Shown here: positions 49,042 through 56,435 of the stretch, piece after piece
How the letters are laid out: the number at the start of each line of letters is the position of its first letter
Position numbering within the stretch: position 1 is the first letter of the stretch
Origin: a virus
DNA: 56,511 bases
Virus record (IMG/VR): IMGVR_UViG_3300045284_000397
Location: 1 to 56,511 of that record
Strand: one strand, 5' to 3'
Notes under the pieces: generated by a model
Seen by the model: only the letters and a program-made list of their open reading frames with translations
Told to the model about the DNA's origin: nothing
Database searches by the model: none
Position numbers and translations under genes: made by a program

Positions 49042-50520
49042 ATGCCGAACAACACCATTCAACTCGGCACTAAAACGTACACGATGGACGAACTGAAGGT
49101 GCTGGAAAAGGCGGGTATGATCAGCCTCGGCGCGAAGAACAACCCGGCGTCGACGACGCTCGACGCGCCCGCGCTTCAGGGGCCGTTTCAGGGCAACAGC
49201 TCGCAGTTCGGGCTTTTCTCCGCCCCCGGCGTGCGTCCGCAGCGTTTCTCGGCGCTGGAACGCCCCTTCTCGTTTATGAACCTGCTCTCCATGACCAAGA
49301 GCGCCTACGCCAATGACATCCTCGAAATCATGACCGGGCAGACCGCCTCGTCAGGCACGAACGCGACGGGTTTCTGCGGCGATCCGCCCACCGTCGGACA
49401 GCTCAAGACGTGCGCTCAGGTCTTCGGCTGGGGCAGCTACTACATCAAAACCAACCTCGAAGCGGCTGGACTGATCGGGCAGTTGCGCAATCGCGCCGAC
49501 GTGCCCGCGCAAATCCTCAACGCTGGCCCCAACTACAACCCGCTCATCCCGGAACTGATGTATCAACTCGCCGACACCCGCGACCCGATGCAGACGGAGT
49601 TTTTCCGCATCGGCGTGGACTTAGAGCGCACGATGGAACTGAACGGCGTGCTGGGTCAGGCGGGCGTGGCAGCCAGCACGATCAACGGTCTGCCCAACAC
49701 GGGCTGGATCACCCAGTTCTCAGGCATTGACCAGCAGGTGAAAACAGGCTACCGGGATCAGCTTGCCGCCGGGACGCCGCTCTGCGCCGCCGCCGACAGC
49801 GCGGTCGTCTCGTTCAACGCCCTGATCACCGGCAACGGCGCGCAGGGCGTGGATGTCGTCAAGGCGCTCACGTCGCTCTATCGCGGCTTGAAGCTGCGCG
49901 CCTCGCGCGTCGGCATGGCGAACGTCCGGCTCGTGATCGTCATGCGCCAGGAACTGTTCCAGCCGCTGACGGAAGTCTGGGCGTGCAACTACTCGACGTA
50001 TGCCTGCGCGGGCAGCACCAGCGCGCCGAACATGCGCGACGGGATGCGCATCCAGGAACTGCGCACGGAGATGTACGCCAACCAGTACCTCTTAATCGAC
50101 GGTGTGCAAGTGCCGGTTGCCTTCAGCGACGGCATCGCGCTCGACGCGACCGCCAACCAGACCTATAACAGCGACGTGTACATTCTGCCCGTCGAATGGG
50201 AAGGGATGCCGCTGCTGCGCATGGAATACTACGACATGGCGAACGGCTATACCGAACGCTGGTCGAACGCCATCATGCAGCAGACGCGCGTCATCAACAA
50301 CGGCATGTACCTGATGGGCGTGAGAAGCACGGGACTATGCTTCGAGTATCATCTCCAAGCCCGCTTCCGATTGATCCTCGAAACGCCTTTTCTGAGTGGT
50401 CGCTTGAATGACCTTCAGGCTCAGTACATCGACCCGGCGCTGATGCCTTATCCATCGACCAGCCTCTATGTTAATGGGGGTATTACTTATCGCGGAGCTT
50501 TGACGGCAGCGAACATCTAG
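49042..50520 (+). CDS. Major capsid protein
   Basis: A 492-aa protein, AGGAGG before the ATG, immediately after the protease-scaffold. The first 75 residues are helical (YTMDELKVLEKAGMIS) and may be trimmed. The remainder is a mix of beta strands and helices (RFSALERPFSFMNLLSMTKS, EIMTGQTASSGTNATGFCGD) consistent with an HK97 fold. Long C-terminal region with VYILPVEWEGMPLLRMEYYD. Position and size leave little doubt. Confidence 0.82.
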   Translation: MPNNTIQLGTKTYTMDELKVLEKAGMISLGAKNNPASTTLDAPALQGPFQGNSSQFGLFSAPGVRPQRFSALERPFSFMNLLSMTKSAYANDILEIMTGQTASSGTNATGFCGDPPTVGQLKTCAQVFGWGSYYIKTNLEAAGLIGQLRNRADVPAQILNAGPNYNPLIPELMYQLADTRDPMQTEFFRIGVDLERTMELNGVLGQAGVAASTINGLPNTGWITQFSGIDQQVKTGYRDQLAAGTPLCAAADSAVVSFNALITGNGAQGVDVVKALTSLYRGLKLRASRVGMANVRLVIVMRQELFQPLTEVWACNYSTYACAGSTSAPNMRDGMRIQELRTEMYANQYLLIDGVQVPVAFSDGIALDATANQTYNSDVYILPVEWEGMPLLRMEYYDMANGYTERWSNAIMQQTRVINNGMYLMGVRSTGLCFEYHLQARFRLILETPFLSGRLNDLQAQYIDPALMPYPSTSLYVNGGITYRGALTAANI

Positions 50521-50533
50521 TCTCGTTCTGTGG

Positions 50534-50539
50534 TATAAT
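50534..50539 (+). promoter_or_regulatory. Extended -10 promoter (TGGTATAAT) before the split HNH gene
   Basis: TATAAT preceded by TGG forms an extended -10, 13 bases after the capsid stop. No strong -35 is seen, as expected for extended -10 promoters. Confidence 0.6.
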
Positions 50540-50542
50540 AAC

Positions 50543-50576
50543 GGTAGCCACGAGTGCAGAAACACTCGTGGCTACC
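50543..50576 (+). promoter_or_regulatory. Perfect 14-bp hairpin in the HNH leader
   Basis: GGTAGCCACGAGTG (50543-50556), loop CAGAAA, CACTCGTGGCTACC (50563-50576). It begins four bases after the -10 box, so it would form the extreme 5' end of a promoter transcript, or a hairpin after the capsid gene in read-through RNA. There is no T-run, so it is not a standard terminator. Confidence 0.85.
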
Positions 50577-50604
50577 TCATCAGCACTTTCGTGGAGTGCC
50601 AACT

Positions 50605-50865
50605 ATGTCTAATGATACCATCTCTCAGAAGATATGCACCGTCTGCCGTGCTTCCTATCCAGCGACACTCGAATATTTCCCGCCGCGCAAGAAACGCAAA
50701 AGCGGACTAGATGCTCGTTGTCGAGAGTGTAAAAAGCAGCGTCGCCGCGAACTCAATGGATGGGTTCATACGCGCAAAGTACGTCCATCAGAACCGGATG
50801 GAATGCGCTGGTGTTCACGATGTGAGCAATTCTTTGGGGATTATATCGTTGGTACAACCATGTAG
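50605..50865 (+). pseudogene. HNH endonuclease, N-terminal half (gene interrupted)
   Basis: 86 codons from ATG 50605 (GGAG eight bases upstream) to TAG at 50863. It contains ICTVCRASYPATLEYFPPRK, CRECKKQRRREL and RWCSRCEQFF, i.e. the first zinc ribbon and the first half of the second. Protein similarity stops near 50835 and the frame runs on for a few codons of foreign sequence. The missing part (second CxxC, basic linker, HNH core) is at 53485-53967, 2.6 kb downstream on the same strand. Confidence 0.8.
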
Positions 50866-50978
50866 GGATTATGATAGTGCCATGCTAACTAGTTGTAAAA
50901 TTGACACAACTGTGCAAAAATAGGGATTCGCTGTATTTTTCGGCAAAAAGACGAGACGTATATGCCGGGAGTATATGC

Positions 50979-51140
50979 ATGAGTGAGAAACGCACAAACG
51001 AAAAGAAACCTAGAGAGAAGCCAATTTCTCTCTATCCGCTGTCGTTGGATGAGGCGCTGACCGAGTTATTGAAATCGCCGCCGATGCCCAAAGACGACAA
51101 GAAACAGCCGACGAAGAAAGAGCGAACTTCACACGATTGA
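50979..51140 (+). CDS. Small Lys/Pro-rich protein, unknown
   Basis: A 53-aa protein starting at ATG 50979 behind GGGAG. A basic N-terminus is followed by PISLYPLSLDEALTELLKSP and a Lys-rich end. I associate similar small proteins with IS1595-type elements, but only from memory. It lies within the inserted segment. Confidence 0.45.
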   Translation: MSEKRTNEKKPREKPISLYPLSLDEALTELLKSPPMPKDDKKQPTKKERTSHD

Positions 51141-51176
51141 TGAGGGCTATGTTGTTGGCGCAAGCAGCCTAACTCA
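51139..51176 (+). repeat. Imperfect inverted repeat flanking the GIY-YIG gene, left copy
   Basis: GATGAGGGCTATGTTGTTGG followed by CGCAAGCAG. It pairs with the reverse complement of 51593-51633; about 23 of the first 27 bases match. The two copies bracket the GIY-YIG gene at about equal distances. Confidence 0.65.
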
Positions 51177-51205
51177 CAACGTCTACGTTGTGACCGACAT
51201 AGAGC

Positions 51206-51556
51206 CTAACGCACCGACTTCAGAAGGTCGTTGCACGGCGGCTTGTAGTTCATGCAGAGATCGGCTTCAATGCTCAGGCGCATAAGCTCGCTGTCCACGC
51301 GAAGGACACATACGCGATTCGCACCTTGCGCTTTGATGCACTCCCATTTGTGGTGGTTGGACAGGCGAGTTCCAAGCTCTCCTGTTTGCCCAATATAGAC
51401 CGCGCTGTGTACGGGTTGTCCCCAAAAATCTGAGGTAGTTCGGATAAACCCGTACACAGCGCCCACGTTGTTAAATGCGGTATACAGAGGATACACCACG
51501 AAGGTGTATCTCTTGCCGGATGTGCCAGCGAACACCAGACTTGCGGTTTGTACCAT
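51206..51556 (-). CDS. GIY-YIG nuclease domain protein
   Basis: A 116-aa protein, AAGGA eight bases before ATG 51556. GAVYGFIRT (32-40) and SAVYIGQTGELGTRLSNHHK (51-70) make the GIY-YIG core with Arg near 64. SIEADL (Glu97) and KPPCND (Asn109) complete the usual catalytic residues. The domain stands alone with no extra DNA-binding region. It belongs to the mobile endonuclease class and sits between inverted repeats inside the split HNH gene. Confidence 0.75.
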   Translation of the reverse strand: MVQTASLVFAGTSGKRYTFVVYPLYTAFNNVGAVYGFIRTTSDFWGQPVHSAVYIGQTGELGTRLSNHHKWECIKAQGANRVCVLRVDSELMRLSIEADLCMNYKPPCNDLLKSVR

Positions 51557-51592
51557 GTCGTTGTCCTTATGGTTTCGGCTTGAGCGATGATC

Positions 51593-51633
51593 TGAGTAAT
51601 GCTACTGCTCACGCCAACAACAAAGACCTCATC
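51593..51633 (-). repeat. Imperfect inverted repeat flanking the GIY-YIG gene, right copy
   Basis: Read on the minus strand, GATGAGGTCTTTGTTGTTGG followed by CGTGAGCAG matches 51139-51167 on the plus strand. Confidence 0.65.
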
Positions 51634-51797
51634 AGATGCCTATTCAGTTGTTAAGGTGCATTTAGTTACTTCTAGTTCGTGTGGACAGTCGTCGTGACAT
51701 TCATCAGGCAACCGTTCTGACTCTACTACAGGTTTCTTATAAATGCCATCACTATTTCACGCTCAGAATTGCCTTTTGCGTTGCCGTAATAAGGTGC

Positions 51798-51803
51798 TAT
51801 AAT
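51798..51803 (+). promoter_or_regulatory. Extended -10 promoter (TGCTATAAT) for fic
   Basis: TATAAT with an upstream TGC, 45 bases before the fic start, plus a partial -35 (TTGCGT, 16-base spacer). The 240 bases before it, back to the GIY-YIG gene, hold no gene I can support. Confidence 0.65.
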
Positions 51804-51847
51804 GTGTGATCCGATAGCACGTTATTTAGCGGACACACTGGAGGACA

Positions 51848-53068
51848 ATGAGCGTGGATACTAAACGGGAATATATGGATCGGCATTCTCATATTAATTT
51901 TCAGTTTGACATCAATTGTTTACCCGCTCGTGTATGGCAGTTGCTAGGTCAGATTGAGGCAAAATGCGATCAGATTTCTGGAATTCCTCTTTCTCCAAAG
52001 ATAGCTGACCGAATGTATTTGGTGTACCTGGCGAAAGGCGCACAGGCAACCGTAGCAATTGAGGGCAATACACTGACTGAAGCAGAAGTGCAACAACTTG
52101 TTCCTGAAGGGGGGACACTCGATTTACCACCTTCATTGGAATACCTTGAAAAAGAGGCGAAGAACATTATCAATGCTTGCAACATTGTCAAAGATTATGT
52201 TCTCGAAAAAAAGGACAACAATTCAGTCGCGCTCACGGTTGAAGAAATACAAAAACTCCATGAGATGGTTCTTTCAGATTTACCTCTAAGACAAGACGTT
52301 GAACGTGGAGAATTTCGCACGTACCCCGCTGGTGTGGGGTCATATGCTGGCGCTCCTGCTCAAGACATACCATATTTGACAAATCTTCTCTGCAAGTGGA
52401 TGAATAGAAACCTCCAAGTACCGGAAAACAGTCGAATTCCTATTGGGATTGTAAAAGCAATTCTGGCTCATCTTTACATCGAATGGATACACCCATTTGG
52501 TGATGGAAATGGGCGAACTGGGCGAATGCTTGAGTTTAGACTTCTCCTAGCAGCGGGACTGCCGACTGTTGCCGCCCACCTGCTTACGAACCATTATAAT
52601 ATGACCCGAAGCGAGTATTATCGACATCTGGATATGAGTTCAAAATTGCAAGATGATGCAGGTGTATACCTATTCCTTGAGTATGCGCTTCAGGGTTTTA
52701 GGGATCAACTGAACCGTCAAATCGCTTATGTAGAAGAACAACAGTTGAAAATGAGTTGGCAAAGCTATGTCAATGAAGTTTTTGGCGAATATCCAACAGA
52801 GCGAGAGATTCGGCAAAAGCAATTACTATTCGATTTGTCGGAGCATGACAAGCCCGTTCCGTTAAACAACCTACGGCATGTGTCACCCCGTGTTGCTGAA
52901 GCGTATGCAACACTAGCGGACAAGACTTTCCGCCGCGATGTGAGGGACTTAGGTCATATGGATTTGCTCAAGCTAAAGGATGACGGCATTGTGGCGAACC
53001 GTGATTTGATGAGAGCATTTTTACCCCAACGACGTGAAGTGAATCAATTGACTGACATAACTGAGTAA
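51848..53068 (+). CDS. Fic family protein (AMP-transferase type)
   Basis: A 406-aa protein; ATG 51848, with GTG 51854 as an alternative better spaced from GGAGG. The Fic core motif HPFGDGNGRTGR is at 215-226 with the catalytic His. An N-terminal TVAIEGN (68-74) is the inhibitory [ST]xxxE[GN] helix of class II Fic proteins, so the enzyme should be autoinhibited until the helix is displaced. The C-terminal 90 residues resemble a winged helix. It would transfer AMP to a hydroxyl of a target protein. It is AT-richer than surrounding phage genes, has its own promoter and terminator, and lies within the segment that splits the HNH gene. Confidence 0.88.
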   Translation: MSVDTKREYMDRHSHINFQFDINCLPARVWQLLGQIEAKCDQISGIPLSPKIADRMYLVYLAKGAQATVAIEGNTLTEAEVQQLVPEGGTLDLPPSLEYLEKEAKNIINACNIVKDYVLEKKDNNSVALTVEEIQKLHEMVLSDLPLRQDVERGEFRTYPAGVGSYAGAPAQDIPYLTNLLCKWMNRNLQVPENSRIPIGIVKAILAHLYIEWIHPFGDGNGRTGRMLEFRLLLAAGLPTVAAHLLTNHYNMTRSEYYRHLDMSSKLQDDAGVYLFLEYALQGFRDQLNRQIAYVEEQQLKMSWQSYVNEVFGEYPTEREIRQKQLLFDLSEHDKPVPLNNLRHVSPRVAEAYATLADKTFRRDVRDLGHMDLLKLKDDGIVANRDLMRAFLPQRREVNQLTDITE

Positions 53069-53083
53069 AACCCCACCAATAAG

Positions 53084-53107
53084 AAAGCCCGCAACTGCGG
53101 GCTTTTT
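53084..53107. terminator. Terminator after fic
   Basis: AAAGCCCGC (53084-53092), loop AACT, GCGGGCTTT (53097-53105), then TT. Symmetric A and T tracts make it potentially bidirectional, serving both fic and the convergent transposase remnant. Confidence 0.88.
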
Positions 53108-53125
53108 CATAGGCAACGTCCCTAC

Positions 53126-53484
53126 TTATTTAGCGATCAGCGTCTTGTACATCAATCGTTTCCCGCCGACAACCCTAATCGCCGCAACCGTGCGCTCGTA
53201 GTCAGTCGTCTTACGATGTGACCACCTGAATGCGAATTCTTGGGCGTAACGGTCTAGGTGTTTCGCGCTTACGTGGTGGAACGTCCCGATCACCCCGCGC
53301 TTGAGCAGCGAGAACCAACTTTCAGCCGTGTTGATATGCGTCAGACCACGAGCGTATTCCTTCGCCCTGTGGTCTACTGTCTCATGACCTGCGTATTGAC
53401 CGTCCAAATTGCGGTATACGGTGCTACTATCCGTGTTGACGATTGAACTGTCATTCACATTCTGGTAAATGAATTCCTTCATCC
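53126..53484 (-). pseudogene. IS1595-family transposase, C-terminal fragment
   Basis: About 120 codons ending at 53126. SSIVNTDSSTVYRNLDGQYA carries the second catalytic Asp, and THINTAESWFSLLKRGVIGT the Glu, of the DDE triad, followed by FHHVSAKHLDRYAQEFAFRW and SHRKTTDYERT, all characteristic of ISXO2/IS1595 transposases. The N-terminal half with the first Asp and zinc domain is missing, and the open frame runs antisense into the HNH C-half near 53485. It is a dead remnant. Confidence 0.8.
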
Positions 53485-53967
53485 CTAAAGGGCGGGTTGA
53501 GTTCAGCTTGTAAGCCTTGTGCGACCCAATACACACGCGAACATGAACACAAAGACCCGGAGCGAACCGCACGCGAGAAACGTGAATGGCGCAAAGCCAA
53601 TCCCGATAAGGTTAAAAAGCATAAAGCCAATTCTCAGAAGCGACATCCTGAATCCAGTTCGCGTCGAGCGAAACGCTACAGCCAACGGCATCCTGATCGC
53701 ATCTTAGCCAATGTTCATCGGCGGCGGGCGCACAGGCTTGGCAATGGTGGGCGATATACGCAAGCGGACATTGATCTCCAATTACGTTCACAAAAGGGTT
53801 TATGTTGGTGGTGTGGGCACACGCTCGATAAATATCATATCGATCATCGCATCCCCCTGTCTCGCGGGGGTAGCAATGCGCCTGAGAATATCGTGATCAG
53901 TTGCCCAATGTGTAACATGTCAAGAAACAACAAATTGCCCTCCGAATGGTCTAATCGCCTGTTATGA
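53485..53967 (+). pseudogene. HNH endonuclease, C-terminal half (gene interrupted)
   Basis: In frame from about 53485: LKGGLSSACKPCATQYTREH completes the second zinc ribbon begun at 50828. A basic linker follows (KANPDKVKKHKANSQKRHPE). The catalytic core has GLCWWCGHTLDKYHIDHRIP, SRGGSNAPENIV and CPMCNMSRNNKLP, a complete HNH with C-C/H-H-N pattern. A TTG at 53497 or an internal start might still express the core, but there is no good ribosome site. It overlaps the next gene by four bases. Confidence 0.8.
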
Positions 53968-54968
53968 AACGACCTGCGACGTTCATCGTAGCCTGTGCGC
54001 CCTATCACGATAAGATTGTTGAGCGCGCCGTTGAGAGTGTGCGTTGCCAGACCATCCCTTCCGAGTGTATCGTCGTGTACGACCGAGACAAGCGTGGCGC
54101 GGGCTGGGCGCGCAACCGAGCGATTGAGCAGGTCAAGACGGATTTCATCATTCCGCTCGATGCCGATGACTTCGTTGAGCCGGATTACGTTGAGGCGACG
54201 CTGGGGGTATACGATGGTCGCAAATACGTGTATACCGACTGGATTGAGGCGGGCGTAGTCGAAGCGCCGGAGTGTGCCTGGATTAACCAGACGTGGCACG
54301 TGATTACCTCACTTCTGCCGACGAGTTGGATTAGGTTCGCGGGTGGATTTGACGAGAGCCTGAGTGGTTCAGAGGACACGGAGCTATTCGTCAAGCTGAC
54401 CCGCTCCGGCTTGTGTGGCAAGCGGTTGGCGCGCGCGCTCTTTCACTACACGGCGGACGGGCAGCGCGGGCGGCAGTTCGTCTACGGCGATACGGACGTG
54501 TTTGGCGGCGGCGTCAGTTACCGCTCGACAATGGACTTGATTACACAGCGTTATGGAGGCTTGGCGATGGGCTGCTGTCAGGATACCGTTTCACAGGACA
54601 ATTTCGGCGTGGGGCAGGCGCAGCCCGGCGACGTGCTGGCGACCATTCTGCGCGAAGGCTCACGCCAGTTTGTCGGCTCAGCGACCGGGCGCGTCTACAA
54701 GCGCAACGGGAACGCGCATCAGTTGTTCATGCATCCGGCGGACATCGACCAGCACCCGGAACTGTTCAGCCGCGTCGTCGAAATGCCGCCGCCCGTCGAT
54801 GAAGCGAAGATGGCGGAATTCCGCGCGCTGGCGGATAAGGTCATGGGCACGAAGCCTGCAATGCAAACCGCGCCCGTGATGGACGTGGCGCTCAGTGACG
54901 GCAACGCGGAGATTGTGCCCGATGTGGCGACCATATTGCGCTTATACGAAAATCGTGCTAGTCTATAG
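53964..54968 (+). CDS. Family 2 glycosyltransferase with C-terminal virion-type domain
   Basis: A 334-aa protein. The GT2 domain (1 to about 215) has FIVACAPYHDKIVERAVESV, VVYDRDKRGAGWARNRAIEQ, IIPLDADDF (DxD at 66-69) and FAGGFDESLSGSEDTELFVK (ED near 137, a catalytic acid). From about 225, PGDVLATILREGSRQFVGSA, TGRVYKRNG and LFMHPADIDQHPELFSR form a small beta domain of a type I associate with phage head or tail decoration. The fusion hints that the enzyme docks on the virion. It opens the glycosylation island and overlaps the HNH C-half stop. Confidence 0.75.
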   Translation: MKRPATFIVACAPYHDKIVERAVESVRCQTIPSECIVVYDRDKRGAGWARNRAIEQVKTDFIIPLDADDFVEPDYVEATLGVYDGRKYVYTDWIEAGVVEAPECAWINQTWHVITSLLPTSWIRFAGGFDESLSGSEDTELFVKLTRSGLCGKRLARALFHYTADGQRGRQFVYGDTDVFGGGVSYRSTMDLITQRYGGLAMGCCQDTVSQDNFGVGQAQPGDVLATILREGSRQFVGSATGRVYKRNGNAHQLFMHPADIDQHPELFSRVVEMPPPVDEAKMAEFRALADKVMGTKPAMQTAPVMDVALSDGNAEIVPDVATILRLYENRASL

Positions 54969-55043
54969 AAGCAAGAAGGCGCTCCGCAGGTGCAACTCTG
55001 CCGAACGCCCCTCTGTCAATCAGCCGAGGAGGACTGAAAGCAT

Positions 55044-55238
55044 ATGAAACAGTTTACCGTAATCTTTCGCCCACGTCACGTACCCATTTTCGAGCAAGCC
55101 CTCTTTATCCTGGACGCCGCGTTGGTCTGGGCATTTCTCATTGTCCCATGCCTGCAATTCAAGAATGATGCTGTCTTGTACCTGTGCAGCGTCGGCGCGG
55201 GCTGGCTGGCGGCGTGGTGGATCGGCGGCGCATCATGA
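55044..55238 (+). CDS. Small two-pass membrane protein
   Basis: A 64-aa protein with GAGGAGG before the ATG. FEQALFILDAALVWAFLIVP and VLYLCSVGAGWLAAWWIGG are predicted membrane helices. Unknown function. A second membrane peptide in the glycosylation island, at 2403-2555, has similar design. Confidence 0.6.
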   Translation: MKQFTVIFRPRHVPIFEQALFILDAALVWAFLIVPCLQFKNDAVLYLCSVGAGWLAAWWIGGAS

Positions 55239-55474
55239 GCGACTATCCACTCCTGACACAACTCATCCGCGACAACACACTCCTGAGTCACGAAGTCGCC
55301 GAGACGCGCTCCGCCTACTTCCTCAGCGGGCGGATGCTCACGCCCGACAACAGTGACGATGTAAACCTGCTGCGCGAACTGTCGCGGGCGGACGACGCCG
55401 GGCTGCTGATCTGGGACGAAGTGGATCGCGTGGGCGCAAACTACAAGGCGCTGCTGTTGGGGATGCGGGAATGA
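55235..55474 (+). CDS. Small helical protein, unknown
   Basis: A 79-aa protein starting at ATG 55235, overlapping the previous stop. Predicted helical, acidic (NSDDVNLLRELSRADDAGLL). Unrecognised. Coupled to neighbours by four-base overlaps. Confidence 0.55.
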   Translation: MSDYPLLTQLIRDNTLLSHEVAETRSAYFLSGRMLTPDNSDDVNLLRELSRADDAGLLIWDEVDRVGANYKALLLGMRE

Positions 55475-55665
55475 AAGTCGAAATTATCCTCGATGCCGGA
55501 TCATCTCCCATCACTTACAGCATCGGTATCGCCAATCGTGAAGAAGGCGATCTCATAATTAACAGACTGGAAAGTGCGGAAGGGAAAACAATACGTATAG
55601 CGGGTGATAAAGGCGACATGTTGATCAATACCTCACGCCTTATTACGGCGACGGTGAGATTATGA
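55471..55665 (+). CDS. Small beta-rich protein, unknown
   Basis: A 64-aa protein of alternating beta strands and turns (MKVEIILDAGSSPITYSIGI, KTIRIAGDKGDMLINTSRLI). Unrecognised. Overlaps the next gene by four bases. Confidence 0.55.
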   Translation: MKVEIILDAGSSPITYSIGIANREEGDLIINRLESAEGKTIRIAGDKGDMLINTSRLITATVRL

Positions 55666-56435
55666 CCGACATCTTCTTTGCAGAGCCGCGTCATCACTAC
55701 CAAAGTTATGAAGACCTGCGTGCTTTAATTCGTCTTTCGGAGTTTGAAACCTGCTTCATTGACGAGATTGACCCCGATAGCGATAACGCCTATGTGATCA
55801 CCATCCTGAACGGCGAAGTTCCGACAGAGGGCTATCCCAACGCCCGCGCCAAGATAGTGCTTTGGGATTTGGAATACCACCTCGACGGCGTTCACGTCCC
55901 CGGCGTGAAAGTCTGGGCAGCCGACAAATGGTACAGTGAGCAGATCGGCGGGAAATACGTCCCGATGGGTTCGCATCCTGGCTTGTGCCCCGAAGTCACC
56001 CCGAAACAGGATTTGTATGATGTCGCCTTTATCGGGTATTTCGACGGCGTGCCCCGCCGCCAACTCATTCGCCATCAGTTGATGGAGCGCGGCGTGAAAG
56101 TGTCGCCGCCGGGCGCGTGGGGGGCGGAACGGCATACTCTGCTGCGGAACAGTGCGGCGTATCTGTGTGTGCATCAGCACGAACACATCCCAACGATTGC
56201 GCCGCTGCGCATGGTCGTCGCGGCGGCTTACGGATTGGCAGTTATCAGCGAAACGGTTGCCGATGCGGGGATATTCAATGGTCTCGTGCGAGAGTGCGGA
56301 TATGATGAGATTGCCAATGTCACGAAAAGCCTAACCGCTCACTTTGAGTATATGTCGATGAACTATGGCGAAGGGTTGCATCAGGCTCTCTGCCGCGACC
56401 TGACCTTTCGCAAAAGCGTGGAGTCGGCGCTGTGA
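55662..56435 (+). CDS. CgeB-like glycosyltransferase (short)
   Basis: A 257-aa protein. IVLWDLEYHLDGVHVPGVKV, YVPMGSHPGLCPE, DLYDVAFIGYFDGVPRRQLI and NSAAYLCVHQHEHIPTIAPL with RMVVAAAYGLAVISETVADA follow the CgeB/GT-B order (central FIGY motif, then the sugar-nucleotide half). It lacks the N-terminal 50 or so residues of longer members. Its last codons and the next gene's start lie in the 127-base contig overlap. Confidence 0.75.
   Translation: MTDIFFAEPRHHYQSYEDLRALIRLSEFETCFIDEIDPDSDNAYVITILNGEVPTEGYPNARAKIVLWDLEYHLDGVHVPGVKVWAADKWYSEQIGGKYVPMGSHPGLCPEVTPKQDLYDVAFIGYFDGVPRRQLIRHQLMERGVKVSPPGAWGAERHTLLRNSAAYLCVHQHEHIPTIAPLRMVVAAAYGLAVISETVADAGIFNGLVRECGYDEIANVTKSLTAHFEYMSMNYGEGLHQALCRDLTFRKSVESAL

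Noticed and set aside
51274-51612. 112-codon minus frame overlapping the GIY-YIG gene
   Set aside because: The GIY-YIG frame has the catalytic residues and ribosome site; this is a shadow frame.
50840-53480. Exact target-site duplication and terminal repeats of the 2.6-kb insertion
   Set aside because: Short matches such as GGGATTAT at 50836 and 50866 exist, but their orientation and spacing do not form a consistent pair with the right-hand end.
53126-53484. Intact insertion sequence IS1595
   Set aside because: Only the C-terminal half of the transposase is present and no matching terminal inverted repeats could be placed around it.
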